64,000 bases of DNA from Frateuria hangzhouensis (GTDB lineage Bacteria > Pseudomonadota > Gammaproteobacteria > Xanthomonadales > Rhodanobacteraceae): assembly GCF_026410505.1 (NCBI RefSeq), contig NZ_JAPMIU010000003.1:62001-126000 (forward strand), given 5' to 3'. The notes under the pieces are model-generated. The model searched no databases, had not been told where the DNA came from, and was given only the letters and a program-made list of their open reading frames with translations. A program made the translations under genes and the position numbers. Positions 29,485 through 38,739 of the stretch are shown here, one piece after another; within the stretch, counting starts at the first letter, position 1; each line of letters opens with the position of its first letter.

Positions 29485-29610
29485 CCGGAAAAACGCAAGT
29501 TTTTGCGCCCTAGGGCAGAATTCGTGAAGAAAGTGTGATCTGATACGCACTTTACGCACGCCCGTCGAACTTTCGATCGAGGGTGTCGCGGGTACTTCAG
29601 GGGACAACAC

Positions 29611-32600
29611 ATGTGGCAGCAGAGCGCAGACCCGCGCCGGTTCGGCGTGGGCGGTAGCTTGTTGGGTTCGTTTTCGAAGGCCGGCCGCGGCCGGGTGCGC
29701 GGGTTTGCCTGCGCTGCGCTTCTGCTGCTCTCCGGTCTGTCGGCAACCCCCGCGGCTGCGCAGAGCGCCACCACGGTGACGATCACCGGCGCCCGACAGC
29801 CCACCTTTGCGCGGGTGGACCAAGTGATCACGTTCAACGTGAAGCTGTACACCGGCAACACCGCGATCGATTCGCTGACCTTCACCAGCGGTAGTCCCGC
29901 CGGCATGTCCGGACTGAGCTGTCCCGGCCTGCCCGCCGATCTGATGACGACCACGAACTGCACGTTTACCTACACCGTGCAGCCGATGGACATGGCGATG
30001 GGGACCATCACGGCCCTTGGGCGTTGGCGTGCAACGCGACCGACCGGCGCGGCCCGAAGCGGCAGCACCAACACGCTGGTCCTGACGTACGCGCCGCCCC
30101 GCGAACCCGACGCGCCGGTGATCGGAACGGCCACGGCGGGTAACACCCAGGCCACGGTGGCGTTCACTGAAGCCGATTTCGACGGCGGCTGGCCGGTCGA
30201 CGGTTATACCGTGACCTCGAGCCCGGGTGGCGTCACCGCCAACGGCACCGCCAGCCCGATCACGGTATCGGGCCTGACCAACGGCGTGGCCTACCGCTTC
30301 ACCGTCAGCGCGGCCAACGTGATCGGGACGAGCACCTTGTCCGGGCAATCCAATGCCGTCACGCCCAAGGCGCCGCAGACGATCACCTTCACCAACCCCG
30401 GTGCGCAGGACTTCGGCACTGCGCCGACGTTGACCGCGACCGCGTCGTCCGGGTTGCCGGTGAGCTTCTCGTCCGCCTCGACGACTGTGTGCACCGCAAC
30501 GAGCGGTGGCGCGGTGACGTTCATCGCCGCGGGCACCTGCACGATCGACGCCCACCAGGCGGGCAGCGCGGCGTTCAATGCGGCTCCGCAGGTGACGCAA
30601 TCCTTCACGGTGAATGCCGTCGCACCGGGCGCTCCCGTCATCGGGGCCGCGACCGCCGGTGACGCGCAAGCCGCCGTGACCTTCACCCCTCCCGCCTCGA
30701 CCGGCGGCACCGCGCTCACCGGCTACACGGTGACCTCGAGTCCGGGCGGCCTGAGCGCCACCGGCAGCGCCAGCCCCATCACGCTCGCCGGCCTGAGCAA
30801 CGGCACGGCGTACACCTTTACCGTCACCGCCACCAACTCCGCGGGCACGGGTGCCGCCTCGGCCGCGTCGAACGCAGTCACGCCGAAGGCGAGCCAGACG
30901 CTGACGTTTGCCAATCCCGGCGCGCAGAACTTCGGCACCTCGCCCACGCTGACGGCAACCTCCAGCACCGGGCTGACCGTCACCTTCAGCTCGTCGACCA
31001 CGGGCGTATGCACGATCACCGCCGGCGGCGCGCTGACCTTCGTGTCGGGCGGCACCTGTACGATCGATGCGGACCAGCCGGGTGACGCGGCCACCCAGGC
31101 CGCCGCCACCGTCACCCAGTCGTTCGCCGTCAATGCCGTCGCGCCCGGCGCGCCGGTCATCGGCTCGGCGACCGGGGGCGATGGCTCGGCCACGATCACG
31201 TTCTCCGCGCCGGCGTCCAACGGCGGCGCCGCGATCACCGGCTACACGGTGACGTCCCAGCCCGGCGGCCTCACCGCCACGGGCGCGGGCTCGCCGATCA
31301 CCCTGAGCGGCCTGACCAACGGTGTTGCGTACGCCTTCACCGTCACCGCCACGACTTCCGCGGGCACCGGCGCGGCATCGGCTGCGTCGAACGCGGTCAC
31401 GCCGAAGGCGAACCAGACGATCACCTTCGCCAACCCCGGCGCCCAGATGTTCGGCACCTCGCCGACGCTGACGGCGACCTCGACATCCGGCCTTACGGTG
31501 TCGTTTTCCTCCTCGACTCCCGGCGTGTGCTCCATCACGTCCGGCGGCGCGCTGACCTTCGGTGCTGCGGGTACCTGCACGATCGATGCGGACCAGGCAG
31601 GCACCCCGGCCTATCTGCCGGCAACGCGGGTGAGCCGCAGCTTCACGGTCGATGCGGTCGTTCCGACCGCGCCGACGTCGGTCACCGCCATCGGCGGTAA
31701 TGCGCAGGCGGCCGTCTCCTTCGTCCCGCCCGCCAGCGACGGCGGAGCGGCGATCACCGGCTACACGGTCACCTCGAGCCCGGGCAACGTGCAGGCCACC
31801 GGCACCGCTTCGCCGATCCAGGTGAGCGGGCTCAGCAACGGCACGACCTACACCTTTACCGTCACGGCCGGCAACTCGGCGGGCAACAGTGTCGCGTCGA
31901 CCGCGTCGAACGCCGTCACGCCGATAGCGAGCCAGACAATCACCTTTGCCAATCCCGGCACGCAGTCGTTCGGCACCTCGCCGACGTTGACGGCCACCTC
32001 CAGCGCCGGGCTGCCGGTCAGCTTTGGTTCCTCGACCACGGGCGTTTGCACGATCACCGCCGGTGGCGTGCTGACGTTCGTGTCCGCCGGCACCTGCACG
32101 ATCGATGCGGACCAGCCGGGCGACGCCGTAACCGCTGCCGCTGCCACGGTCACGCAGTCGTTCGCGGTGAATGCCGTCGCGGCCGCGGCGCCGGTCATCG
32201 GCACCGCGACCGCCGGCGACGGTTCGGCCACGATCACGTTCATCGCGCCGGCGTCCAACGGTGGCGCCGTGATCACCGGCTACACGGTGACCTCGCTGCC
32301 CGGCGGCCTGACGGCCACGGGGGTGGGATCGCCGATCACCATCACCGGCCTGACCAATGGCGTCGCGTACAGCTTCACCGTCACCGCAACGACCTCCGCG
32401 GGCAGCGGTGCGACGTCGGCCGCGTCGAACGCGGTCACGCCGGCAGCGAACCAGACAATAACCTTCGCCAACCCCGGTGCGCAGGATTTCGGCACGTCGC
32501 CGACGCTGGCGGCCACCAGCGATTCGGGCCTGCCGGTAACGCTGACGTCGGCCACCCCCGGCGTGTGTGCCGTGTCGTCGAGCGGCGTGCTCACGTTCGT

Positions 32601-35421
32601 TGCCGTTGGCACGTGCACCATCGATGCCGACCAGTCCGGCAGTGCGGCCGTCCTGCCTGCGGCGCGGGTGAGCCGCAGTTTCACGGTCAATGCCGTCGTC
32701 CCGCGCGCGCCGACCTCTGTCACCGCCGTCGGCGCCGACGCGCAGGCGACGGTGACGTTCGCCGCACCGGCGAGTGACGGTGGCGCGGCCATCACTGGCT
32801 ATACCGTGACGTCCATCCCAGGCGGCATCACCGCGTCGGGCGCGGCCAGCCCGATCCTCGTGAGCGGGCTCACCAATGGCACGTCGTATGCCTTCACCGT
32901 CGCGGCGACCAACAGCGCCGGCACCGGCAACGCGTCGGTGGCGTCGAACGTGGTGATGCCGGCACCGCCGCTCGCGGTGGCAGCGGTCAATGCGACGGTG
33001 CCCTATGCAGCCGCCGCGACGCCGGTCACGCTCGCCATCACCGGCACGGCCACGTCGGTGGCGATCGGCACGCCGCCGTCGCACGGCACGGCCGTTGCCA
33101 GCGGCACCACCATCAGCTACCAGCCGGCCGCCGGCTATGCCGGCGCGGACAGCTTCACCTACACCGCGAGCGACGGCATCACGACGACCTCCGCCGCGAC
33201 CGTGAGCATCACCGTGTCGAACGCGTCCGTGTCGCTCGACGCCGCGACGCTGGCCAACGGAACCGGTGGAACGGCGTACAGCCACGCATTGACCGCCACC
33301 GGAGGCGCCGCCCCGTACACGTTCGCGCTGGCCGGCGGAACGTTGCCGGACGGCATTACCCTGTCGCCCTCGGGCGTGCTTTCGGGTACCCCGACCGAGG
33401 CCGGCACCTTCAACTTCACCGTGCAGGCGACCGACAGCAGTACGGGCACCGGCCCGTTCGTCAGCCAGCACGCCTATACGCTGGTGGTCGACGTACCGCA
33501 GATCGCGTTGACGGCCGACACCTGGCCCCCGGCCACCTTCGGCGTGGCGCTGACGCAAACGCTGCAGTCCACCGGCGGCACGGCGCCGTACAAGTACACG
33601 ATCACCGCCGGCGCGCTGCCGCAGGGTGTGGCGCTCTCGAACGAGGGTGTGCTCTCGGGTACGCCAGGCGCAACCGGCACCTTCTCCGCCACCGTCGAGG
33701 TCCGCGACGCCAACGGCTTCACCGCTACGAACGTTTTCGAGCTGGTCGTCGCCCAGGCCGCCCAGGCCATCACCGCGTTCGCATCGAACCCGGTCGCGCC
33801 GGTATTCGTACGCAACGGCACGTTCGAGGTGAGCGCGCAGGGCGGGGCATCCGGCAATCCGGTGGTGTTCGCCAGCACCGCGTCGACGGTCTGCACCGTC
33901 ACAGGCGCCACGGTCACCATGCATGCGGCGGGGCGTTGCAGCCTCACCGCCGACCAGGCCGGGGACACCCGCTTCGGCGCTGCTGCGCAGGTGCGCTTGG
34001 ACGTCGACATCGCCGCGGCGGTGCCGGTGCTCACGTGGCCGGCACAGTTGTCGAAGGTGCTGGGCGAGCCGGCATTCGAGCTGACCAATCCACGCAGCCC
34101 CAGCGCGGGCGGATTCACCTTCACCAGCAGCCAGCCGGATGTCGCCACGGTCAGCGGCCGCACGGTGACGCTGCATGGCGGCGGTACCACCGTCATCACC
34201 GCGACGCAGGCCGCCAGCGGCAACTACGCTGCCGCCAGCATCCAGATGCAACTGGAGGTGACCGCGCGACCGGATCCGACGCGCGACCCGAGCGTGACCG
34301 GCCTGCTGCAGGCGCAGGTGGATGCGAGCGTACGCTTCGCCAGGGCGCAGCAGTCCAATATCCGTGATCGCCTGCGCCAGGTACGAAGCGGCGATAACGC
34401 CTCCTCGACCCATCTGACGCTGGCCAATGAAGGCGGCCCCTACTCGCAGGGCAGCTCGATCCCGCTGGGCTCGGATGCTGCGGCGCCGGCGATGCCGAAG
34501 GGATGGGGCCTCTGGTCGTCGGGCACCGCCACCTTCGGCAGCACGGGACAGGCCAGTGGCTTCGACTTCCGCACCGACGGCATCACGGTGGGCGTGGACC
34601 GCGCGATCGGCGGCGACCTGCTCGTCGGCGTGGCCGGCAGCATGGCGCGCAACGACAGTGACCTCGACGACGACGCGTCCCATCTGGACGCATCGCAGCG
34701 CTCGCTCGCGCTGTACGGCCTCTGGCGCGCGGGGGATCACGTGTTCCTCGATGGCGTGCTCGGCGCAGGCAGGCTGAACTTCGACATGCGGCGCTGGAGC
34801 GACGACGCTGGCGCGGTCGGCATGGCAACGCGCGACGGTGACCAGTGGTTTGGCTCGCTGTCGTTGGGTTACGAGCACCGCGGTCCTGCGCTGACGTTGA
34901 CCGGCTACGCCCGGGCGGATGCCAGTCGCTCGTCCCTCGACGGCTACCGCGAAACCGGCCTGGGCATCTACGACCTGGCCTATCGCCGCCAGGCCGTCGA
35001 CAACCGGACCGTGGCCTTGGGCCTCGAAGGCTCGTGGCTCGTGGGTGGCGCGGACGGGCGACTGCGACCGTTCTGGACCGTGGAATACCGCGAAGCCGTC
35101 GGCAACCGCGGCGAGGCTCGGATGAACTACGTCCTCTGGCCCAACGCCACCGACTACCGCCTGCGCATGTCGAGCTACAACGACAACGCCCTGTCGTTGA
35201 GTGCGGGTTTCGACCTGGGCCTGAGCCGCGGGTGGCTGATGTCGCTGCTGCTCGGATACGAGCAGGCCAGCGGCGCGACGAGCGACACCAGCATCGGCCT
35301 GAGAATCACCTACGGCTCGCCCGCCCCGGCCGCAGCTACTGCCGTCCAGATGCAACCTGGTGCGGCGCCAGCAGGGGCGGTCTGCAACGGTCCGCGCTGC
35401 GGAAAGAACGCAGTGCATTGA
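29611..35421 (+). CDS. Large autotransporter-like adhesin with fibronectin III repeats and C-terminal beta-barrel
   Basis: 1936 residues. Signal peptide to about 52 (FACAALLLLSGLSATPAAAQ). Five full 173-residue repeats (165-1029) and a partial sixth. Each joins a fibronectin-III-like part (PVIG.ATAGD...ITGYTVTS.PGG...SNAVTP) to an Ig-like part (QTITFANPGAQ.FGTSPTLTATS...GTCTIDADQ). Two putative-Ig (He_PIG-like) domains follow near 1205-1385 (LPDGITLSPSGVLSGTPTEAG), then a linker and an autotransporter-type beta-barrel from about 1631. The protein does not stop at the barrel but has an extra tail ending in CNGPRCGKNAVH. Likely surface-exposed and adhesive. Monocistronic. Confidence 0.88.
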   Translation: MWQQSADPRRFGVGGSLLGSFSKAGRGRVRGFACAALLLLSGLSATPAAAQSATTVTITGARQPTFARVDQVITFNVKLYTGNTAIDSLTFTSGSPAGMSGLSCPGLPADLMTTTNCTFTYTVQPMDMAMGTITALGRWRATRPTGAARSGSTNTLVLTYAPPREPDAPVIGTATAGNTQATVAFTEADFDGGWPVDGYTVTSSPGGVTANGTASPITVSGLTNGVAYRFTVSAANVIGTSTLSGQSNAVTPKAPQTITFTNPGAQDFGTAPTLTATASSGLPVSFSSASTTVCTATSGGAVTFIAAGTCTIDAHQAGSAAFNAAPQVTQSFTVNAVAPGAPVIGAATAGDAQAAVTFTPPASTGGTALTGYTVTSSPGGLSATGSASPITLAGLSNGTAYTFTVTATNSAGTGAASAASNAVTPKASQTLTFANPGAQNFGTSPTLTATSSTGLTVTFSSSTTGVCTITAGGALTFVSGGTCTIDADQPGDAATQAAATVTQSFAVNAVAPGAPVIGSATGGDGSATITFSAPASNGGAAITGYTVTSQPGGLTATGAGSPITLSGLTNGVAYAFTVTATTSAGTGAASAASNAVTPKANQTITFANPGAQMFGTSPTLTATSTSGLTVSFSSSTPGVCSITSGGALTFGAAGTCTIDADQAGTPAYLPATRVSRSFTVDAVVPTAPTSVTAIGGNAQAAVSFVPPASDGGAAITGYTVTSSPGNVQATGTASPIQVSGLSNGTTYTFTVTAGNSAGNSVASTASNAVTPIASQTITFANPGTQSFGTSPTLTATSSAGLPVSFGSSTTGVCTITAGGVLTFVSAGTCTIDADQPGDAVTAAAATVTQSFAVNAVAAAAPVIGTATAGDGSATITFIAPASNGGAVITGYTVTSLPGGLTATGVGSPITITGLTNGVAYSFTVTATTSAGSGATSAASNAVTPAANQTITFANPGAQDFGTSPTLAATSDSGLPVTLTSATPGVCAVSSSGVLTFVAVGTCTIDADQSGSAAVLPAARVSRSFTVNAVVPRAPTSVTAVGADAQATVTFAAPASDGGAAITGYTVTSIPGGITASGAASPILVSGLTNGTSYAFTVAATNSAGTGNASVASNVVMPAPPLAVAAVNATVPYAAAATPVTLAITGTATSVAIGTPPSHGTAVASGTTISYQPAAGYAGADSFTYTASDGITTTSAATVSITVSNASVSLDAATLANGTGGTAYSHALTATGGAAPYTFALAGGTLPDGITLSPSGVLSGTPTEAGTFNFTVQATDSSTGTGPFVSQHAYTLVVDVPQIALTADTWPPATFGVALTQTLQSTGGTAPYKYTITAGALPQGVALSNEGVLSGTPGATGTFSATVEVRDANGFTATNVFELVVAQAAQAITAFASNPVAPVFVRNGTFEVSAQGGASGNPVVFASTASTVCTVTGATVTMHAAGRCSLTADQAGDTRFGAAAQVRLDVDIAAAVPVLTWPAQLSKVLGEPAFELTNPRSPSAGGFTFTSSQPDVATVSGRTVTLHGGGTTVITATQAASGNYAAASIQMQLEVTARPDPTRDPSVTGLLQAQVDASVRFARAQQSNIRDRLRQVRSGDNASSTHLTLANEGGPYSQGSSIPLGSDAAAPAMPKGWGLWSSGTATFGSTGQASGFDFRTDGITVGVDRAIGGDLLVGVAGSMARNDSDLDDDASHLDASQRSLALYGLWRAGDHVFLDGVLGAGRLNFDMRRWSDDAGAVGMATRDGDQWFGSLSLGYEHRGPALTLTGYARADASRSSLDGYRETGLGIYDLAYRRQAVDNRTVALGLEGSWLVGGADGRLRPFWTVEYREAVGNRGEARMNYVLWPNATDYRLRMSSYNDNALSLSAGFDLGLSRGWLMSLLLGYEQASGATSDTSIGLRITYGSPAPAAATAVQMQPGAAPAGAVCNGPRCGKNAVH
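30103..32970 (+). repeat. Five tandem 519-bp coding repeats plus a partial sixth
   Basis: Units start at 30103, 30622, 31141, 31660, 32179 and 32698: the spacing is exactly 519 bp (173 codons) each time. Units 3 and 5 resemble each other most, as do the second halves of units 2 and 4, and the first halves of units 4 and 6. This indicates a later duplication of a two-unit, 1038-bp block. Confidence 0.92.
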
Positions 35422-35908
35422 TCGGCGGCGCAGGCGCGATGCCCGGGGATTGCCGGGCGTCTTGCGCCAGCGAAGGGTACTTGGCGCGAAGGCGGTGATC
35501 CGCCTCGCGCCGAACCAGGGGCCCCGGGTTCAGGAGAAAGATCGACTGCGCTGCTCGAGAGAGAGCAGGACAGCTTCAGATTCGCCCCGGAAAGCAGCGC
35601 CATCTCGCCTTCGCGATGTGCTGCCAAAGCGGCCGGTGGCACCGCTACATCGAGCCTCAGGACGCTAGCGAAGACGCCAGAGATGGGTCATCGGCGGCCG
35701 AAGTTTTCGCGAGAAGGCCGATGGCGGCAGCTCCCTTTGAGCACCAGTGGAGTGCCACCCGAGCCCAGCTGCGCATCCCTTTCGCCGCCCTGGCGACGGA
35801 AAGGGCGCAGTCACGGTCTTCCGTCACAGGTGCTGAATGCGAGGCGTGTGAACGCCAGACCCCGCGCCGCCGGCGAGGCCTGGCCCGCGCGGAGAGAGGA
35901 GTTGAAGC
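35422..35908. other. Gene-free stretch with a possible terminator
   Basis: 487 bp between converging genes. GATGCCCGG (35438-35446) pairs with CCGGGCGTC (35453-35461) around loop GGATTG. The outer bases GGCGCA and TTGCGCC may extend it, and it could end the autotransporter transcript. The rest shows no convincing gene, RNA or repeat. Confidence 0.5.
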
Positions 35909-37291
35909 TCAGCACTCGATGACGTTCACCGCGAGCCCGCCGCGGCTGGTCTCTTTGTACTTGTCCTTCATGTCGCGGCCGGTGTCGCGCATGGTCTTGA
36001 TCACCTTGTCCAGGCTGACGCGGTGCTTGCCATCGCTCTTGAGCGCCATGCGGCTGGCGTTGATGGCCTTGACCGAGCCCATCGCGTTGCGCTCGATGCA
36101 CGGGATCTGCACCAGGCCGCCGATCGGGTCGCAGGTGAGGCCCAGGTTGTGCTCCATGCCGATTTCGGCGGCGTTCTCGACCTGCCAGATGCTGCCGCCC
36201 AGCGCGGCGGTGAGGCCGCCGGCGGCCATCGAGCAAGCCACGCCCACTTCGCCCTGGCAGCCGACTTCGGCGCCGGAGATCGAGGCGTTTTCCTTGTAGA
36301 GGATGCCGATGGCGGCGGCAGTCAGCAGGTAGTCGACGATGCCGTTCTGGTCCGCCTTGGGGCAGAAGTGCAGATAGTAGTGGCCGACCGCGGGGATGAT
36401 GCCGGCGGCGCCGTTGGTGGGCGCCGTCACCACGCGGCCACCGGCGGCGTTTTCCTCGTTGACCGCGAGCGCGTAGAGGTTGACCCAGTCCAGGATGGTG
36501 AGCGGATCCTTCAGCGACGCCTCGGGCTGGCCGCGCAGTTCCGCGGCCATGGCGGGGGCGCGGCGCGTCACGTGCAGGCCCCCGGGCAGCGTGCCGGGGG
36601 AGCGCAGGCCGCGGGCGACGCAGTCCTGCATGGCCTTCCAGATGACCAGCAGGCCCGCGCGGGTTTCCGCCTCGGGGCGCCACACGGCCTCGTTGGCCAT
36701 CATCAGTTGGGCGACGGACATGCCGTGCTGCTCGCACAGCGCCAGCAACTGGTCGCCGGAGGAGAACGGATAGGGCTGTTCGGTGGTGTCGGCGACGATG
36801 CGGTCTTCGGCCGCCTCGTCGTGGTTCACCACGAAGCCGCCGCCGACCGAGTAGTAGTCACGCGTGGCCAACTGGTTGCCGTCGGCGTCGTAGGCGGAAA
36901 AACGCATGCCGTTGGTGTGCAGCGGCAGCTTCTGGCGCTTGTTGAAGACCAGGTCGGCCTTCTCGTCGAAGGCGATCTCGTGCTTGCCCAGCAGGCGCAG
37001 CCGGCTGCTGGCGCGGATGCGGGCGAGGACGTCGGGGATGGCGTCCGGGTCGATGGCGTCCGGATGGTGGCCCTCGAAGCCCAGCAGCACCGCTTTGTCG
37101 GTGCCGTGGCCACGTCCGGTCATCGCCAGCGAGCCATAAAGCTCGGCGCGAACGCGGACCACGCGGTCGAGCACGCCCTTGTCCTCCAGCCAGCTCTCGC
37201 CGAAGCGGGCGGCCGCGCGCATCGGCCCGACCGTGTGCGAGGACGACGGTCCGATGCCGATCTTGAAAATATCGAAGACGCTGACGGCCAT
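35909..37291 (-). CDS. sdaA: L-serine ammonia-lyase (L-serine dehydratase), single-chain iron-sulfur type
   Basis: 460-residue cytosolic enzyme converting L-serine to pyruvate and ammonia with a [4Fe-4S] cluster. The N-terminal beta domain begins [21 protein letters not shown]. The alpha domain has [14 protein letters not shown], and the likely cluster cysteines are in [15 protein letters not shown] and [19 protein letters not shown]. Length matches the one-piece enzymes of Gram-negatives. Monocistronic; its start faces the glutaredoxin gene across 76 bp. Confidence 0.96.
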   Translation of the reverse strand: MAVSVFDIFKIGIGPSSSHTVGPMRAAARFGESWLEDKGVLDRVVRVRAELYGSLAMTGRGHGTDKAVLLGFEGHHPDAIDPDAIPDVLARIRASSRLRLLGKHEIAFDEKADLVFNKRQKLPLHTNGMRFSAYDADGNQLATRDYYSVGGGFVVNHDEAAEDRIVADTTEQPYPFSSGDQLLALCEQHGMSVAQLMMANEAVWRPEAETRAGLLVIWKAMQDCVARGLRSPGTLPGGLHVTRRAPAMAAELRGQPEASLKDPLTILDWVNLYALAVNEENAAGGRVVTAPTNGAAGIIPAVGHYYLHFCPKADQNGIVDYLLTAAAIGILYKENASISGAEVGCQGEVGVACSMAAGGLTAALGGSIWQVENAAEIGMEHNLGLTCDPIGGLVQIPCIERNAMGSVKAINASRMALKSDGKHRVSLDKVIKTMRDTGRDMKDKYKETSRGGLAVNVIEC

Positions 37292-37367
37292 GGATGCGCT
37301 ACGGGGAAAGGGGTGAACCCGTTATTCTACCCGCCCGCCCCACGTTTGGCAGTCCATTCGACCTCGC

Positions 37368-37598
37368 ATGGCCGATCTTGTCCTCTACCAGCGCGATTAC
37401 TGCCATCTGTGCGACCAGGCGCTCGCGGTGCTTGCCGAGGCGCGTGCGCCGGAGTTCGACAGCGTGTGGGTGGATGACGATGTGGCGCTGGAGTCGCGCT
37501 ACGGCACGCGGGTGCCGGTGCTGCGCGATGCACGGGACGGGCGGGAGCTGGACTGGCCGTTCGACGCGGCGGCGGTCCGGCGGTTTGCGAACGGTTGA
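37368..37598 (+). CDS. Glutaredoxin-like small thiol protein
   Basis: 76 residues with the thioredoxin-fold start LVLYQRDYCHLCDQAL, where C12 and C15 form a CxxC redox pair, and a cis-proline region TRVPVLRD. It is typical of short glutaredoxin family proteins (DUF836 type). Cytosolic. Its partner is unknown. It ends 5 bp before the converging stop of the YceI gene. Confidence 0.9.
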   Translation: MADLVLYQRDYCHLCDQALAVLAEARAPEFDSVWVDDDVALESRYGTRVPVLRDARDGRELDWPFDAAAVRRFANG

Positions 37599-37603
37599 GC
37601 GCG

Positions 37604-38170
37604 CTATTTCGGCGCCAGCACCAGGTGCGCGTTGACGACCACCTCGTTGCCGATGACCGAGGTATCGGCGTACTCGCCGCCGCCCACGCCGTAGTCCAGC
37701 CGCTTGAGGGTGCCGGTCACGTCCAGCGCCGCGGTGCCGTTGTCCTGTGGCGTGAAGGTCACCGTGAGGTCGAGCGGATGGGTTTCGCCGCGCAAAGTCA
37801 GGTTGCCGTGGGCGATCACGTGGCCGCCGGCCTGGACGAAGCCCGTGGTGATGTAGTGCGCCTGCGGGTATTTGGTCGCGTTGAAGAAGTCCGCGCCGGG
37901 CAGCGCGCCGTCGCGGTCCGGATCGCCGGTGCCGGCGCTGGTGGTGTCCACCGAGACGTCGAAGCGGGCGTCGGCCAGATGCGCCGGGTCGTAGCGGATG
38001 GCGGCGTGCCATTGGGAAAAGGTGCCCTCGAACGGCGCGCCCTGGAAGGTCGCGGTGAAGGCCAGCGTGCTCTGGTCCTGCAGCACGCGGTAATCGGTCG
38101 CCTGGGCGGCCGCCGGCAGGGCCAGGCATAGCAGCAGCGGGGCCAGACGCCGCAGGGTCGGTCGGGTCAT
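37604..38170 (-). CDS. YceI-family periplasmic lipid-binding protein (second copy)
   Basis: 188 residues with a Sec signal (LAPLLLCLALPAAAQA) and the YceI lipocalin-like beta-barrel: LAFTATFQGAPFEGTFSQW, ARFDVSVDTTSAGTG, GADFFNATKYPQAHY and DVTGTLKRLDYGVG. The family binds polyprenoid chains. The ATG at 38170 overlaps the cytochrome b561 stop. Third gene of a YceI - cytochrome b561 - YceI operon. Confidence 0.92.
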   Translation of the reverse strand: MTRPTLRRLAPLLLCLALPAAAQATDYRVLQDQSTLAFTATFQGAPFEGTFSQWHAAIRYDPAHLADARFDVSVDTTSAGTGDPDRDGALPGADFFNATKYPQAHYITTGFVQAGGHVIAHGNLTLRGETHPLDLTVTFTPQDNGTAALDVTGTLKRLDYGVGGGEYADTSVIGNEVVVNAHLVLAPK

Positions 38171-38739
38171 CGGTTGTCTCCTTTGGATCCCGCCTTGAGG
38201 CGGGCGAACGGCCACATGCGGCGCAACACGTCGTCATTGTCGAACACGTGGTGTTTCAGTGCCGCGCCCACGTGGGCGAGCAACACCAGCAGCAGGATCC
38301 AGAACAGGTATTCGTGCACCTCGTGCGCGAGCCGTCGCAGTTCGGTGTCCTTGGCGGCAATCGCCGGCAGGTTGAACAGCTTGAAGTACTGCAGCGGGTA
38401 GCCGCGCACGGAATTGAACCACCAGCCCGACAGCGGCAGCGCCGCCACCAGCAGGTACAGCATGCCGTGCACGAGGCGCGCGGCCCACAACTGCCAGCGC
38501 GGCGCGGGCAATTCGCGCGGCGGGCGGTTGAATCCGCGCCACAGCACGCGCAGCAGGAACAGCGCCAGTACGGTCAGGCCGATCGACTTGTGCAGGGCCA
38601 TCCAGCCGACCTTCTGCATGGGCGAGCCGGCCAGGTCCATCAGCAGGCCGAACACGCCGTTGCCCAGGATCAGCAGGGCGATCGTCCAGTGGAAGAACTT
38701 GGCGACGGCGCCCCAGCGCCACTCGTCATTGCGCAGCAT
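38167..38739 (-). CDS. Cytochrome b561
   Basis: 190-residue four-helix inner-membrane diheme protein. Candidate heme histidines are in AKFFHWTIALLI, MALHKSIG, RLVHGMLYLL and VHEYLFWILL. The ATG at 38739 follows GGGAGAG; an alternative ATG at 38757 overlaps the upstream gene more. It overlaps both neighbours, so all three genes are translationally coupled. Probably exchanges electrons between quinone and a periplasmic partner, perhaps the quinone-like ligand of YceI (inference). Confidence 0.9.
   Translation of the reverse strand: MLRNDEWRWGAVAKFFHWTIALLILGNGVFGLLMDLAGSPMQKVGWMALHKSIGLTVLALFLLRVLWRGFNRPPRELPAPRWQLWAARLVHGMLYLLVAALPLSGWWFNSVRGYPLQYFKLFNLPAIAAKDTELRRLAHEVHEYLFWILLLVLLAHVGAALKHHVFDNDDVLRRMWPFARLKAGSKGDNR

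Larger units (their letters stand above)
28995..29610. other. Gene-free stretch between cutC and the autotransporter
   Basis: 616 bp between divergent genes. It holds the palindrome at 29092-29103, a 6-bp inverted repeat AGCGGA-CA-TCCGCT (29382-29395), the nested hairpin at 29435-29484, and an AAAAAC-GCAA-GTTTTT hairpin (29489-29504). Short open frames here lack coding character. No tRNA or known RNA family is recognised. Confidence 0.6.

Noticed and set aside
30103-32970. Regular repeats that might suggest a CRISPR array
   Set aside because: Units are 519 bp, in frame and protein-coding; there are no 25-40 bp direct repeats with unique spacers anywhere in the window.
29431-35418. A 1995-codon open frame antisense to the adhesin gene
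   Set aside because: It mirrors the codon boundaries of the adhesin gene and reads as low-complexity His/Arg/Gly-rich sequence. It exists because the GC-rich codons on the coding strand lack stop complements. The plus-strand protein has a signal peptide, domains and a barrel.
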